Assembly (NCBI GenBank): GCA_963731285.1
Contig: CAVSUR010000011.1
Span: forward strand, 496,001 to 560,000
Source of the DNA: CAVSUR01 sp963731285
GTDB lineage: Bacteria > Actinomycetota > Actinomycetes > Streptosporangiales > Streptosporangiaceae
Direction: 5' to 3'
Length of the DNA stretch: 64,000 nt
The position numbers and the translations under genes were made by a program. This document shows positions 29,301-36,686 of this stretch, in pieces. How positions within the stretch are numbered: position 1 is the first letter of the stretch; each line of letters starts with the position of its first letter. The notes below the pieces were generated by a model. The model did not search any database, was not told where the DNA came from, and saw only the letters and a program-made list of their open reading frames with translations.

Positions 29301-30750
29301 TCGTGCCGTCGTACTGGATGCCCGGATCGGCGCATTCCCAGGCGGCCCGGGCCATCTTTGCGAACAGGGTCTTGGCGTCGACCTGCTCGAGCGGCTCGCC
29401 GGTCTGCCGTGCGGCCAGGTCGAACGTGCGGCTGTCCTCGACCGCGCGCATGAACTCGTCGGAAACCCGGACCGAGTTATTGGCGTTCTGGTACTGGACG
29501 CTGGTGATGTCCTTGCCGCCGAGGTCCATATCGAAGCCGGCGTCGCGCAGCACGCGGACTTTCTTTTCCTCGTTCGCTTTGGTCTCGATGAATTCCTCGA
29601 TATCGGGGTGGTCGACGTCGAGGACCACCATCTTGGCCGCGCGCCGGGTCGCGCCGCCCGACTTGATCGTCCCGGCGGACGCGTCCGCGCCGCGCATGAA
29701 GGAGACCGGGCCGCTGGCGGTGCCGCCGGAGGACAGCAGTTCCTTGCTGGACCGGATCCGGGACAGGTTTACCCCGGCCCCGGAGCCGCCCTTGAAGATC
29801 AGGCCCTCTTCCCGGTACCAGTCGAGGATCGCGTCCATCGTGTCGTCCACGGCCAGGATGAAGCAGTTGTGTACCCGCACGTCGGCCGACAGGTACTCGC
29901 CGCTCTCGGTCTGGATGTCGTAGACCTCCATCGGGCCGAGGCGCTCGATCCTGGTCACGTCGAGCAGCCTGCGGTCGGTCCCGCCGGCGTCGGGGTCCAC
30001 CAGCAGCAGGTGGTCGCCCGGCCGCAGGAAGCCGGCCACCGTGAACTCGCCGATGTCCGGGCCAGCCGCGCGCCAGACCAGGTGATCGGCGGTGACGTCG
30101 AGCCCGGCGCCGGCGCTGGTGTGCACGCGCAGCACGTCCTTCACGCCGTTGGCCTTGACGGCCAGGATGCGAGTGATGCCATGCGCGTCGTAAACCTTGG
30201 CGCCGACCGCGCACTCAGTGACCAGGCGGCCGATCGGCACCGGGCCGCCCGGCGTACTGACCGGCGCATCGTAGGGCTGGCAGGCGGAGACCTGCTGGGG
30301 GGATGCGGTGCCGACGTTGAACCACACGGGCGAGTTAAAGCTGAAGACCTGATGTATCAGCGCATGGGTCAGCTCGTGCTCGAAAATCTCGGCGTCGGCG
30401 GCGGTAGCGAAGTAGCCGTGCTTGGTGCCCGCGGCGGTGTAGGTGCCGACTACCCGGTCGACGAGCTGCTTGAGGCTGTGTTCCCGCTGTGGCGAGCCGA
30501 TGGCACCACGGAAGTACTTGGTGGTGACAATGTTGGCGGCATTGACGGACCAGAAGTCGGGAAATTCCACGCCGTGCTGCTCGAAGTTGACCGAGCCGTC
30601 CCGCCAGTTCGTCATCACGACGTCGCGGCGCTCCCAGGTCACCTCGTCGTAAGGATGGACGCCTGCGGTGGTGTAGATACGGCGCATGGAGAGCCCCTTG
30701 CTCGCACTCTCGCCACCCGTGGAGGCTGACCCGCTCGCCGTTTCGGTCAT
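26314..30750 (-). CDS. nrdJ: Vitamin B12-dependent (class II) ribonucleotide reductase with two inteins
   Basis: NrdJ reduces ribonucleotides to deoxyribonucleotides using adenosylcobalamin. The precursor is 1478 residues; removing inteins at 157-295 and 502-897 leaves 943, the usual size. Host motifs include NSPVWFNVG, GGSGAGVNLSRIRSS, NPCSEY(VHLD) interrupted by intein 2, SSLLAPTGTIGLMMDCDTTG, and a C-terminal CLTCGTKMRPAGSCYVCEGC zinc/thiol tail. ATG 30750 follows AAGGGG; the upstream part of the open frame overlaps nrdR. It lies 83 bp after nrdR, as in Streptomyces nrdRJ, and should be regulated by NrdR. Confidence 0.95.
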   Translation of the reverse strand: MTETASGSASTGGESASKGLSMRRIYTTAGVHPYDEVTWERRDVVMTNWRDGSVNFEQHGVEFPDFWSVNAANIVTTKYFRGAIGSPQREHSLKQLVDRVVGTYTAAGTKHGYFATAADAEIFEHELTHALIHQVFSFNSPVWFNVGTASPQQVSACQPYDAPVSTPGGPVPIGRLVTECAVGAKVYDAHGITRILAVKANGVKDVLRVHTSAGAGLDVTADHLVWRAAGPDIGEFTVAGFLRPGDHLLLVDPDAGGTDRRLLDVTRIERLGPMEVYDIQTESGEYLSADVRVHNCFILAVDDTMDAILDWYREEGLIFKGGSGAGVNLSRIRSSKELLSSGGTASGPVSFMRGADASAGTIKSGGATRRAAKMVVLDVDHPDIEEFIETKANEEKKVRVLRDAGFDMDLGGKDITSVQYQNANNSVRVSDEFMRAVEDSRTFDLAARQTGEPLEQVDAKTLFAKMARAAWECADPGIQYDGTINDWHTCPESGRITASNPCFPADQRVVTDQGLIRIGDLVARAAAGESFAVYTNDLTAADSPVARVVATRPTRYLVTGTNEVVELRFTDGSRLRCTPGHRLWTASRGWVHAGEMTADDQVVRSLQYAPRAAADPRIPEAALAAARSVRSREPIELPVKWDENFAHYLGWLVGDGCVTDQNAATVYGSDEDRAEILPHHQRLLARITGFDAKPSIQASGTRQLRVTRDAFTAFARALGVSSDRTQAKHVPDAIFEAPEEALTGFLQGLFDADGCVVSQSNGTHYVGLGSHSEELLLGVQELLGSLGIASRMYQTGTKAQNFSCTGKDGSTASYGSDGPGFDLRITGRSLREFGARIGFRLTSKTRRLLAIVASTAAYDKDETVRMVSRESCGFETTYNLTEPRNHSYVVSGIVVANCSEYVHLDNSSCNLASINLLKFLRADDTFDVQRFVDVTELVITAMDISICFADFPTEKITATTRAYRQLGIGYANLGALLMATGHAYDSAGGRAIAAAITSVMTGTAYRRSAELAAVVGPYDGYARNETAHKRVMAKHAAACHEIRACGGMDEQILAAANQAWRDCLALGETNGYRNAQSSLLAPTGTIGLMMDCDTTGVEPDLALVKFKKLVGGGSMQIVNQTVPRALKNLGYQPEQSEAIIEYIAEHGHVIDAPGLRAEHYEVFDCAMGERAISPMGHVRMMAAVQPFLAGAISKTVNLPESATVEDIEKIYFEGWKLGLKALAIYRDNCKVGQPLSVAKARPAEADAAQPATPHEVRPVRRRLPKQRSAMVTRFSVAGAEGYMTASRYPDDGVGEVFLKLGKQGSTLAGVMDAFSMAISVGLQYGIPLESYVGKFTNMRFEPAGITDDPDIRMASSVMDYIFRRLALDHLPYDQRAELGALSAAERSAQLDGGDPAVAADEIDTEEMAQSVPVEKPPPAAAGAESAEALNRPSGHQDMTESHQRRSADAPLCLTCGTKMRPAGSCYVCEGCGSTSGCS
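28060..29247 (-). other. Intein 2 of NrdJ, full-length with LAGLIDADG homing endonuclease
   Basis: 396 residues (precursor 502-897). It starts CFPADQRVVT (block A, Cys1) and block B is CTPGHRLWT. The two LAGLIDADG motifs are HYLGWLVGDGCV and FLQGLFDADGCV. Block F is TTYNLTEPRNHSYVVSGI and the end is VVAN followed by extein Cys898. The penultimate residue is Ala, not the usual His. It interrupts the host sequence SNP/CSEY. Confidence 0.92.
29866..30282 (-). other. Intein 1 of NrdJ, mini-intein without endonuclease
   Basis: 139 residues (precursor 157-295). It starts at Cys in CQPYDAPVST, has a T-x-x-H block B (VTADHLVW), and ends MEVYDIQTESGEY...VRVHN before extein Cys296 (CFILAVDDTMD). There is no room for a homing endonuclease. 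The flanking host sequence SPQQVSA/CFIL joins seamlessly once it is removed. Confidence 0.92.
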
Positions 30751-30833
30751 GTCTTTCCCCTTCGCGGATCCTGCTGAATCCGATAGCGGGCCCGGCCAGG
30801 CCCTCTGCCGATGATGTGCATGACGGCCCGGTG

Positions 30834-31457
30834 CTACCGGGCGGACAGATGCTGCTCGCGGCGGACGCCCGGCGCGTCCACGGCCGCCGGGCCCGGCTCG
30901 GCGGCCGGCGGCTGCGGCCCGGCCGCGGGCAGGGCTGCGGCCGGGACAGCAGGCGACGGGCCGGGCCCGGACAGCCGCTCCAGGTCCGCCTCGGTCGGCT
31001 GCCACCCGGCCAGCCGCTCTGACCGCAGGGCCGCGATCTCGTCCTCAAAATCGGCCAGCGACTCGAATCCCCGGTACACCGAGGCGAACCGCAGGTACGC
31101 CACTTCATCCAGGGCGCGCAGCGGGCCCAGGATCGCCAGGCCCACCTCGTGCGACGGAACCTCCCCGCTGCCGCCGGATCTGATCGTGTCCTCGACTTGC
31201 TGGGCCAGAATGGCCAGCTGGTCCTCGGTGACCGGTCGTCCCTGGCAGGCGCGCCGGACGCCGCGGACGATCTTGTCCCGGCTGAACGGCTCGGTAGCCC
31301 CGCTGCGCTTGCCCACCATCAGGATCACGATCTCCTGAGTGGTGAACCGCCGCCCGCACTGCTGGCAGGACCGCCGCCGCCGGATCGCGGCTCCGTCTTC
31401 TGCCGTGCGGCTGTCGATGACCCTGCTGTCGGAGTGCTTGCAGTACGGGCAGTACAT
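30834..31457 (-). CDS. nrdR: Transcriptional repressor NrdR
   Basis: NrdR is the ATP/dATP-sensing repressor of ribonucleotide reductase genes. The zinc ribbon is MYCPYCKHSDSRVIDSR...CQQCGRRFTT (C3, C6, C31, C34) and the ATP-cone runs over about 47-140 (KRSGATEPFSRDKIVRGVRR, AYLRFASVYRGF). A Pro/Ala-rich tail of ~40 residues extends past the usual ~150-residue end. ATG 31457 (MYCPYC) is the family start, with GAGG upstream. It is cotranscribed with nrdJ. Confidence 0.93.
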   Translation of the reverse strand: MYCPYCKHSDSRVIDSRTAEDGAAIRRRRSCQQCGRRFTTQEIVILMVGKRSGATEPFSRDKIVRGVRRACQGRPVTEDQLAILAQQVEDTIRSGGSGEVPSHEVGLAILGPLRALDEVAYLRFASVYRGFESLADFEDEIAALRSERLAGWQPTEADLERLSGPGPSPAVPAAALPAAGPQPPAAEPGPAAVDAPGVRREQHLSAR

Positions 31458-31493
31458 GCGATCACCCTCTTCCATCCGGACGGCACCGTACAG

Positions 31494-31509
31494 CCACAAC
31501 TTGTAGCAG
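31494..31509 (-). promoter_or_regulatory. NrdR-box-like site, promoter-proximal to nrdR
   Basis: The 16-mer CCACAACTTGTAGCAG has the imperfect palindromic AC-A...T-GT form of NrdR boxes. It is the partner of the site at 31526-31541. Assignment is by eye. Confidence 0.5.
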
Positions 31510-31525
31510 AACTACAGCGGTGTAA

Positions 31526-31541
31526 CTACTAGATATTGTGG
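31526..31541 (-). promoter_or_regulatory. NrdR-box-like site, upstream copy
   Basis: Read on the minus strand as CCACAATATCTAGTAG, close to the NrdR consensus acaCwAtATaTwGtgt. It starts 32 bp from the second copy, about three helical turns, the usual spacing of paired NrdR boxes. Confidence 0.6.
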
Positions 31542-31645
31542 TCACAGTCGGCCCGGAACGCAAGTAGCTCGCTTATGCCAGCGGGTGGCTGCGTGAAAAC
31601 CGGCCAACAGGCACGGCAGAAGGCCCGCACCCAGCGCTGGCCGCC

Positions 31646-31740
31646 GGCGTGTCGCAAGGCCCGCGGCGGCGTACCGCAACGGGCGCCGGCATGTCGGCCA
31701 GCTGCGCCGGCGTGTCGCGGCGCTCGCATCGGCGTGTCGC
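31646..31740. repeat. Helically phased GGCGTGTCGC repeats upstream of nrdR
   Basis: GGCGTGTCGC occurs at 31646-31655, 31709-31718 and 31731-31740, with a variant GGCATGTCGG at 31688-31697. Starts are 42, 21 and 22 bp apart. It lies between the LysM gene and the NrdR boxes; no coding function is apparent. Confidence 0.5.
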
Positions 31741-31775
31741 GGTGACCCGGCGGGTCTGGCGCGCTTCCACTCCGG

Positions 31776-32438
31776 TCAGTGCCGGGGCACCCAGAGCACC
31801 TGGCCGGCGCTAACGGTGTCCCGGCCGAGCGCATTCGTGTCCACGATCTGCTGAATCACGGCCCACGGATCGGCCGACGGCTCGGCCGCCGAGGCGATCG
31901 ACCACAGGGTCTGGCCGGGCTGCACCACAACCTGGGTCATGCCCTGGTAACCGGCCCGGCCTGGCTGACCGCCCGTCCGCTGCGCGCCGCCGGCCGGCCC
32001 GGCAGTCAGCAGCGCGACAAGCACCGTCGTGAGCACCGCGGTCATGATGCCCAGCAGCACCCGGCCGCGCCGGGTCAGCCGCAAGGGCGGCGCTTCGCAG
32101 CGGCCGGCCCGGCCCCGATACTGCGGCTCGGCAGACTGAGCAGCCCGGACATACCGCGTGCGGCGTGCCTGAGATGCGCCGCCTGCCTGAGCCAGACGGC
32201 CGGCCTCACCAGCCCCGGCACGGGCAGCCGCGGGACGGGCAGCCCCAGGGTCGGCCGGCCTCGGGACGGGTGGCCGGAGCCCCGGCCGCGGTCGCCCGGG
32301 CTCGATCACGGCCGGCCGACTGCTGTGCGGCCGGCTGCAGCGTGACCGCTCGCCGTGCCGGGAGCCGCGGCCGCGATGACGGCTGGGCCGGTCCCGGCCG
32401 CGATGAGCCAGGATGACCGGCCCGCTGACGCAGGACAC
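31776..32438 (-). CDS. LysM membrane protein, probable SOS-induced division inhibitor (Rv2719c/DivS type)
   Basis: The product has a single membrane helix (about 130-150, VLLGIMTAVLTTVLVALLTA) after a basic Pro/Arg-rich N-terminus. The C-terminal LysM domain (VVVQPGQTLWSIASAAEPSA to GQVLWVPRH) binds peptidoglycan. Genes with this layout sit between nrdR and divergent lexA in mycobacteria (Rv2719c/ChiZ) and corynebacteria (divS), where they are SOS-induced and block division. An SOS-type site at 32579-32594 supports the same control. The N-terminal start is uncertain: GTG 32438 lacks a ribosome site, whereas GGGAGG before ATG ~32562 opens another frame, so an indel is possible. Confidence 0.75.
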   Translation of the reverse strand: MSCVSGPVILAHRGRDRPSRHRGRGSRHGERSRCSRPHSSRPAVIEPGRPRPGLRPPVPRPADPGAARPAAARAGAGEAGRLAQAGGASQARRTRYVRAAQSAEPQYRGRAGRCEAPPLRLTRRGRVLLGIMTAVLTTVLVALLTAGPAGGAQRTGGQPGRAGYQGMTQVVVQPGQTLWSIASAAEPSADPWAVIQQIVDTNALGRDTVSAGQVLWVPRH

Positions 32439-32578
32439 GGTCGGCGAGGAAAATTACCCCGGGCTTATCCGCGGTGCCGCCCTGGCCGCCGTCCGCCGGG
32501 AATGGCCGGCCCGCGCCACCCGCAGCCTGATCGAGAACCTGCGCCGCGCCCATCATTCCCATCACAACCTCCCGCGTG

Positions 32579-32594
32579 TCGAATTACAGTTCGA
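32579..32594 (-). promoter_or_regulatory. LexA (SOS) box, LysM-gene side
   Basis: TCGAATTACAGTTCGA differs from the actinobacterial/Bacillus consensus TCGAAC-N4-GTTCGA at one base. It lies in the lexA-LysM divergent region, where shared SOS control is expected. Confidence 0.75.
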
Positions 32595-32680
32595 TCGTAT
32601 CTCTGTTCTATCGTCTACACATTCGATCGAACGAAGATGCGGTACTGTTCTATCGAGAGGGTCGGACAGTTTAGATTTGG

Positions 32681-32696
32681 TCGAACAGTTGTTTGA
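32681..32696 (+). promoter_or_regulatory. LexA (SOS) box, lexA side
   Basis: TCGAACAGTTGTTTGA fits TCGAAC-N4-GTTYGA. It lies 60 bp before the lexA start codon, so LexA can repress its own gene. Confidence 0.85.
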
Positions 32697-32756
32697 GATC
32701 GGCGGCCGGAACCGCTACCGTCAACGTTGCAGGCAACCACCGAGCCGGAGGGCCCG

Positions 32757-33605
32757 ATGATGGACGACGCAAGTGCAGGCACAGGAGCACGGGGGCCCTC
32801 GATCGCGAGCGAATCCGGCCGCCGGGCCGGCGATGTGCCCGCGCCCGCCGATGGTTCAGCGCAGCAGCGGCCACGGGGGAAACCAGGGCGCAAGCCGAAG
32901 GGCAGTGTTCCCGCCGTGGTCACCGATTCGCCTGAACAGCCAGACCCCAACCATGTGCTCACCTGGCGCCAGCGCAAAGTCCTGCAGGTGATCCGGGAGT
33001 CGGTGCAGCGGCGCGGCTACCCGCCCTCGATGCGCGAGATAGGCGAGGCCGTTGGCCTGACCAGCACGTCCAGCGTGTCATACCAGCTGTCGACGTTGCA
33101 GAACAAGGGATACCTGCGCCGCGACGCCGGCCGGCCGCGGACCGTTGAGGTCCGCCTGCCCGGCCATCCCGTGGTCCGGCCAGAGCCGGCCCTGGACGAG
33201 GTCAGCGGCTCCATGGACATCACCTCGCAGGAAGCCGTCTACGTCCCGCTCGTCGGCCGGATTGCGGCTGGCGGCCCGATCACCGCGGAGCAGCACATCG
33301 AAGAGATCTTCCCGCTGCCTAAGCAGCTCGTGGGCGACGGCAATCTGTTCCTGCTCAAGGTCGCCGGTGATTCCATGATCAACGCCGCGATCTCGGACGG
33401 CGACTGGGTTGTGGTACGCCAGCAGCCGGTGGCCGAGAAGGGCGAGATCGTCGCGGCCATGATCGACGGCGAGGCCACGGTGAAGACCTTCAACCGGTCG
33501 AACGGCCACGTCTGGCTGATGCCGCACAACCCGGCATACACTCCGATCCCCGGTGACGAAGCGGAGATACTCGGCAAGGTCGTGGCCGTGCTCCGCAAGG
33601 TCTGA
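32757..33605 (+). CDS. lexA: SOS repressor LexA
   Basis: LexA represses DNA-damage genes and self-cleaves with RecA. The product has 282 residues. A ~65-residue Gly/Pro/Ser-rich extension precedes the winged helix-turn-helix (LTWRQRKVLQVIRESVQRRG, LTSTSSVSYQLSTLQNKGYL). The cleavage site is Ala171-Gly172 in GRIAAGGPI, and the serine/lysine dyad is Ser206 (AGDSM) and Lys243 (EATVKTF). ATG 32757 follows GGAGGG; the next codon is also ATG. Two SOS boxes lie upstream. Confidence 0.95.
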   Translation: MMDDASAGTGARGPSIASESGRRAGDVPAPADGSAQQRPRGKPGRKPKGSVPAVVTDSPEQPDPNHVLTWRQRKVLQVIRESVQRRGYPPSMREIGEAVGLTSTSSVSYQLSTLQNKGYLRRDAGRPRTVEVRLPGHPVVRPEPALDEVSGSMDITSQEAVYVPLVGRIAAGGPITAEQHIEEIFPLPKQLVGDGNLFLLKVAGDSMINAAISDGDWVVVRQQPVAEKGEIVAAMIDGEATVKTFNRSNGHVWLMPHNPAYTPIPGDEAEILGKVVAVLRKV

Positions 33606-33725
33606 CCCAGGCTGACCAGGGCGGCGAGCCGGCCGCCGCAGGGCCGATCCCGCCGCGCGGCGGGCACACTGGCACCGCGCGGTCGGGCCCGCGGGATTGG
33701 CCCGCGCTAAGGGCCGCGCCTGGAT

Positions 33726-33750
33726 GTCCCGGCCCGTCTCAGGCCGGGAC
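33726..33750. terminator. Hairpin between convergent lexA and leuS
   Basis: GTCCCGGCC (33726-33734) pairs perfectly with 33742-33750 around a 7-nt loop containing the leuS stop codon. It may terminate both genes. Confidence 0.7.
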
Positions 33751-36291
33751 GATGTTTACCAGCTTCGGCTCTCGTACGATAACTGCCCGCACGCCGCGCC
33801 CGTCCAGGGCGCGCACCGCACCGGGCGCGGCCAGCGCCCGCTCGCGCAGATCGTCGGCAGTGATCCCGGGCGGCACCTGCAGCCGGTCGCGGACCTTGCC
33901 CGCCACCTGCACCACGCACGTCACCTCGTCCTGCACCAGCAGCGCCGGGTCGGCGGCCGGCCAGCCTGCCATGGCCACCGACGGCTCGCGGCCCAGCCGC
34001 TCCCAGCACTCCTCGGCGGTGTAGGGCGCGAACAGCGACAGCATGATGGCCAGCGACTCGGCGGCCTCGCGCACCGCCGGGTCACCGGGCCCTGGTCCGG
34101 TGTCGATGCTCCGGCGGGCCGCGCTGGCCAGCTCCATCAGCCGGGCCACCGCGACGTTCAGCCGGGTGGCCTCGACCAGCCTGGTCACCTCGTCGATGGT
34201 GTGGTGCGTAAACCGGCGCAGCACGACGTCGCCGCCCGGCACTGCGGCGCCAGCCGGGTCCGGCCGGGACGCGCCGCCCGCCTCGGCGGCGATCCGCGCG
34301 ACCCGGCCCAGGAACTTGACCGCGGCCTCCGGATTGGTGTCGGCCCAGTCGATGTCGTCCTCGGGCGGGCTGGCGAAGATCATCGTCAGCCGGATGGCGT
34401 CGACGCCGTGCTCGGCCAGCTGAACACCCAGATCGACGCCGTTGCCCAGCGACTTCGACATCGCCTTGCCCTGGTTGATCACCTGGCCCTGGTTGACCAT
34501 CTGGGTGAACGGCTCGGTGAAGTCGACCATGCCCATGTCGTACAGCACCTTGGTGAAGAACCGGCTGTACAGCAGGTGCAGGATCGCGTGCTCGACGCCG
34601 CCGACGTACAGGTCGACCGGGCACCACCGGCGGACCGACTCGACCTCGAACGGCCCGTGCTCGAAATGCGGCGAGCAGTACCGCAGGAAGTACCACGAGG
34701 AGTCGACGAACGTGTCCATCGTGTCGGTGTCCCGGCTGGCCGGGCCGCCGCACTTGGGGCACTGCGGTGCTGACCCAGTCCTGCGCACGCCGCCAGCGGC
34801 GAGACTGCCCTTCGGCGCCAGATCCTGGCCGCGCAGGTCCGGCAGCAGCACCGGCAGCTGCTCGTCGGGCACCGGCACCTCGCCGCAGCCGGCGCAGTAG
34901 ACGATCGGGATCGGCGCGCCCCAGAACCGCTGCCGGGACACCAGCCAGTCGCGCAGCCGGTAGCTGACTGCGGCCCGGCCCAGGCCGCGCTGCGCCAGCA
35001 GCTCGGTGAACGGCCGGCGATGGCCTCGGCCTTGGACAGGCCGTCCAGCGGCCCGGAGTTGACCAGCTCGCCGTCCCCGGGCGTCGCGATGCCCGTCTCC
35101 GCCGGGTCAGGCAGCCCGGTCTGCACGACGACCCGGACCGGCAGCCCGAACTTGCGGGCGAAATCCAGGTCGCGCTGGTCGTGCGCGGGCACCGCCATGA
35201 TCGCGCCGGTGCCGTAGTCGGGCAGCACGTAATCGGCGGCCCAGACGCCGATGCGCTCGCCGTTGACCGGGTTGATCGCGTGCCGGCCCAGGAAGACGCC
35301 GGTCTTCTCTCGGTCGGCGGACTGCCGCTCGATGTCGGTCAGCTTGCGCACCTCGGCCAGGTACTGGTCCAGCTCGTCGCGGCTGCTCCGGCGCGCACAG
35401 CTCAGCCGCCAGCGGCGAGTCAGCGGCGACCACGAAGAACGTAGCCCCGTACAGGGTGTCCGGCCGGGTGGTGAACACGGTGACCGGCTGGTCCCGGCCC
35501 TCGATCGCGAACTCGACCTCGGCCCCGCCGCTGCGGCCGATCCAGTTGCGCTGCATCAGCAGCACCCGGTCGGGCCAGCTGCCCTCCAGCGGGACCATGT
35601 CGGCCAGCAGCCGGTCCGCATATTCGGTGATCTTGAAGTACCACTGGGTCAGCACACGGCGGATGACCTCGGTCCCGCACCGCTCGCACTTGCCCTCGAT
35701 CACCTGCTCGTTGGCCAGCACGGTCTGGTCGTGCGGGCACCAGTTCACGTAGCCGTCGCCGCGGTAGGCCAGCCCGCGCTCGTAGAAGCGCAGGAACAGC
35801 CACTGGGTCCAGCGGTAGTACTCCGGATCGCAGGTGTGCAGCCGGCGGGACCAGTCGAAGGACAGGGCATACCGCCGGAACGAGGCTGCCTGGGTCTCGA
35901 TGTTGCGGTAGGTCCAGTCGGCCGGGTGCGCGTTCTCCTTGATCGCCGCGTTCTCAGCGGGCAGGCCGAACGCGTCCCAGCCGATCGGGTGCAGCACGTT
36001 GTAACCGCGCTGGAAGTAATAGCGCGCCATCGCGTCGGCCACGGCATAGGCCTCGGCGTGGCCCATGTGCAGGTCGCCGGACGGGTAGGGGAACATGTCC
36101 AGCACGTAGGCGCGCGGCCGCGGATCGGCGGGATCGTCGCTGGCCCGGAACAGGTCCATCGACTCCCAGCGAGCCTGCCACTTCTCCTGGGCCGGGCGCG
36201 GGTCCCAGCGGTCCTGAGCGGACTGCGCGCCGCGCGGCTGCCCGGCTTCGCCCGTGCCGGCCCCGGCGTCGGCGCTTGGAGCGGCTGTCAT
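33739..36291 (-). CDS. leuS: Leucyl-tRNA synthetase (two frameshifts)
   Basis: LeuS charges tRNA-Leu. The HIGH signature appears as PYPSGDLHMGHAEAY, the KMSKS loop as GKAMSKSLGNGVDL, and a zinc-ribbon-like CERCGTEV and CPKCGGPAS are present. The editing domain contains TTRPDTLYGATFFVVAADSP. Single-base shifts near 35380 (after LAAELCAPEQ) and near 35010-35020 (after GLSKAEAIA) divide it into three frames, each strongly conserved, so I treat it as one ~850-residue gene. ATG 36291 (MTAAPSADAG) has GAGGAATC upstream. The leader upstream looks like an attenuator. Confidence 0.9.
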
Positions 36292-36353
36292 GATTCCTCG
36301 CGATTGACTTGGCCGGGGTTCTGCCCGGGACGGCTGTTCCTGCCCAAACAAAA

Positions 36354-36375
36354 TGCCCCTCGGTCACGAGGGGCA
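36354..36375 (-). terminator. Intrinsic terminator in the leuS leader (attenuator)
   Basis: A perfect 9-bp stem TGCCCCTCG/CGAGGGGCA (36354-36362 with 36367-36375, 4-nt loop) is followed on the minus strand by TTTTGTTTG. This T-tract is unusual for the window and marks a rho-independent terminator 62 nt before the leuS start codon. Confidence 0.85.
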
Positions 36376-36407
36376 GCCGCGCCAACGACGGGAGAGTCGG
36401 CGCGGCT
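36375..36407 (-). ncRNA. Upstream hairpin of the leuS leader
   Basis: AGCCGCGCC (36375-36383) pairs perfectly with GGCGCGGCT (36399-36407). An inner CGAC/GTCG stem is possible. It overlaps the leader-peptide stop codon on one side and abuts the terminator stem on the other, so ribosome position can affect folding. Confidence 0.65.
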
Positions 36408-36435
36408 AGGGAAGGAGCAGCCCGGTAAAGCGCAT
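36406..36435 (-). CDS. leuS leader peptide with three consecutive Leu codons (MRFTGLLLP)
   Basis: A nine-codon reading frame from ATG 36435 to a TAG at 36406-36408 encodes MRFTGLLLP, with three successive leucine codons (CTG CTC CTT) near the end. It is followed at once by a hairpin and then an intrinsic terminator before leuS. That order (leader peptide rich in the regulatory amino acid, hairpin, terminator, gene) is classical ribosome-mediated attenuation: stalling at Leu codons when charged tRNA-Leu is short would favour read-through. A TATCCT hexamer 6 nt upstream suggests a leaderless transcript starting at the ATG. Confidence 0.7.
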   Translation of the reverse strand: MRFTGLLLP

Positions 36436-36441
36436 GTACTC

Positions 36442-36447
36442 AGGATA
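36442..36447 (-). promoter_or_regulatory. Putative -10 element of the leuS leader transcript
   Basis: TATCCT (minus strand) lies 6 nt before the leader ATG at 36435, so the first transcribed base would be the A of ATG. No good -35 match is seen. Confidence 0.5.
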
Positions 36448-36481
36448 GCGCAGCCGGACTCATCATGCGGCCGGCTGAAAT

Positions 36482-36511
36482 CCGGACGCCCGGCAGCTGC
36501 CGGGCGTCCGG
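36482..36511. repeat. 30-bp perfect palindrome upstream of leuS
   Basis: CCGGACGCCCGGCAG (36482-36496) is followed directly by its exact complement to 36511. It lies 35 bp upstream of the putative leuS leader -10. It could be an operator, a terminator or a mobile palindromic element; orientation cannot be told. Confidence 0.6.
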
Positions 36512-36637
36512 CTGTGCCCCGGCACCGCACCCACGGCGGCCGGCTGGATTCTGCGCGGCCCAGCGTGTCTCCCGGCCAGCAGGCTCCCCGGCCTGCGCGT
36601 CCACCAGGCCAGCGGCGGCCGGAGGCTGCGACCTTCA

Positions 36638-36686
36638 TGATCGCGGTAATCCGTCCGCACTTGGACCTGACAGATTACCGGGATCA
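36638..36686. repeat. Long interrupted hairpin in the leuS-phhB gap
   Basis: TGATC-GC-GGTAATC (36638-36651) pairs with GATTACC-GG-GATCA (36673-36686) with two central mismatches. Inside is a smaller GTCC/GGAC stem. It is less GC-rich than its surroundings. No associated gene is evident. Confidence 0.5.
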
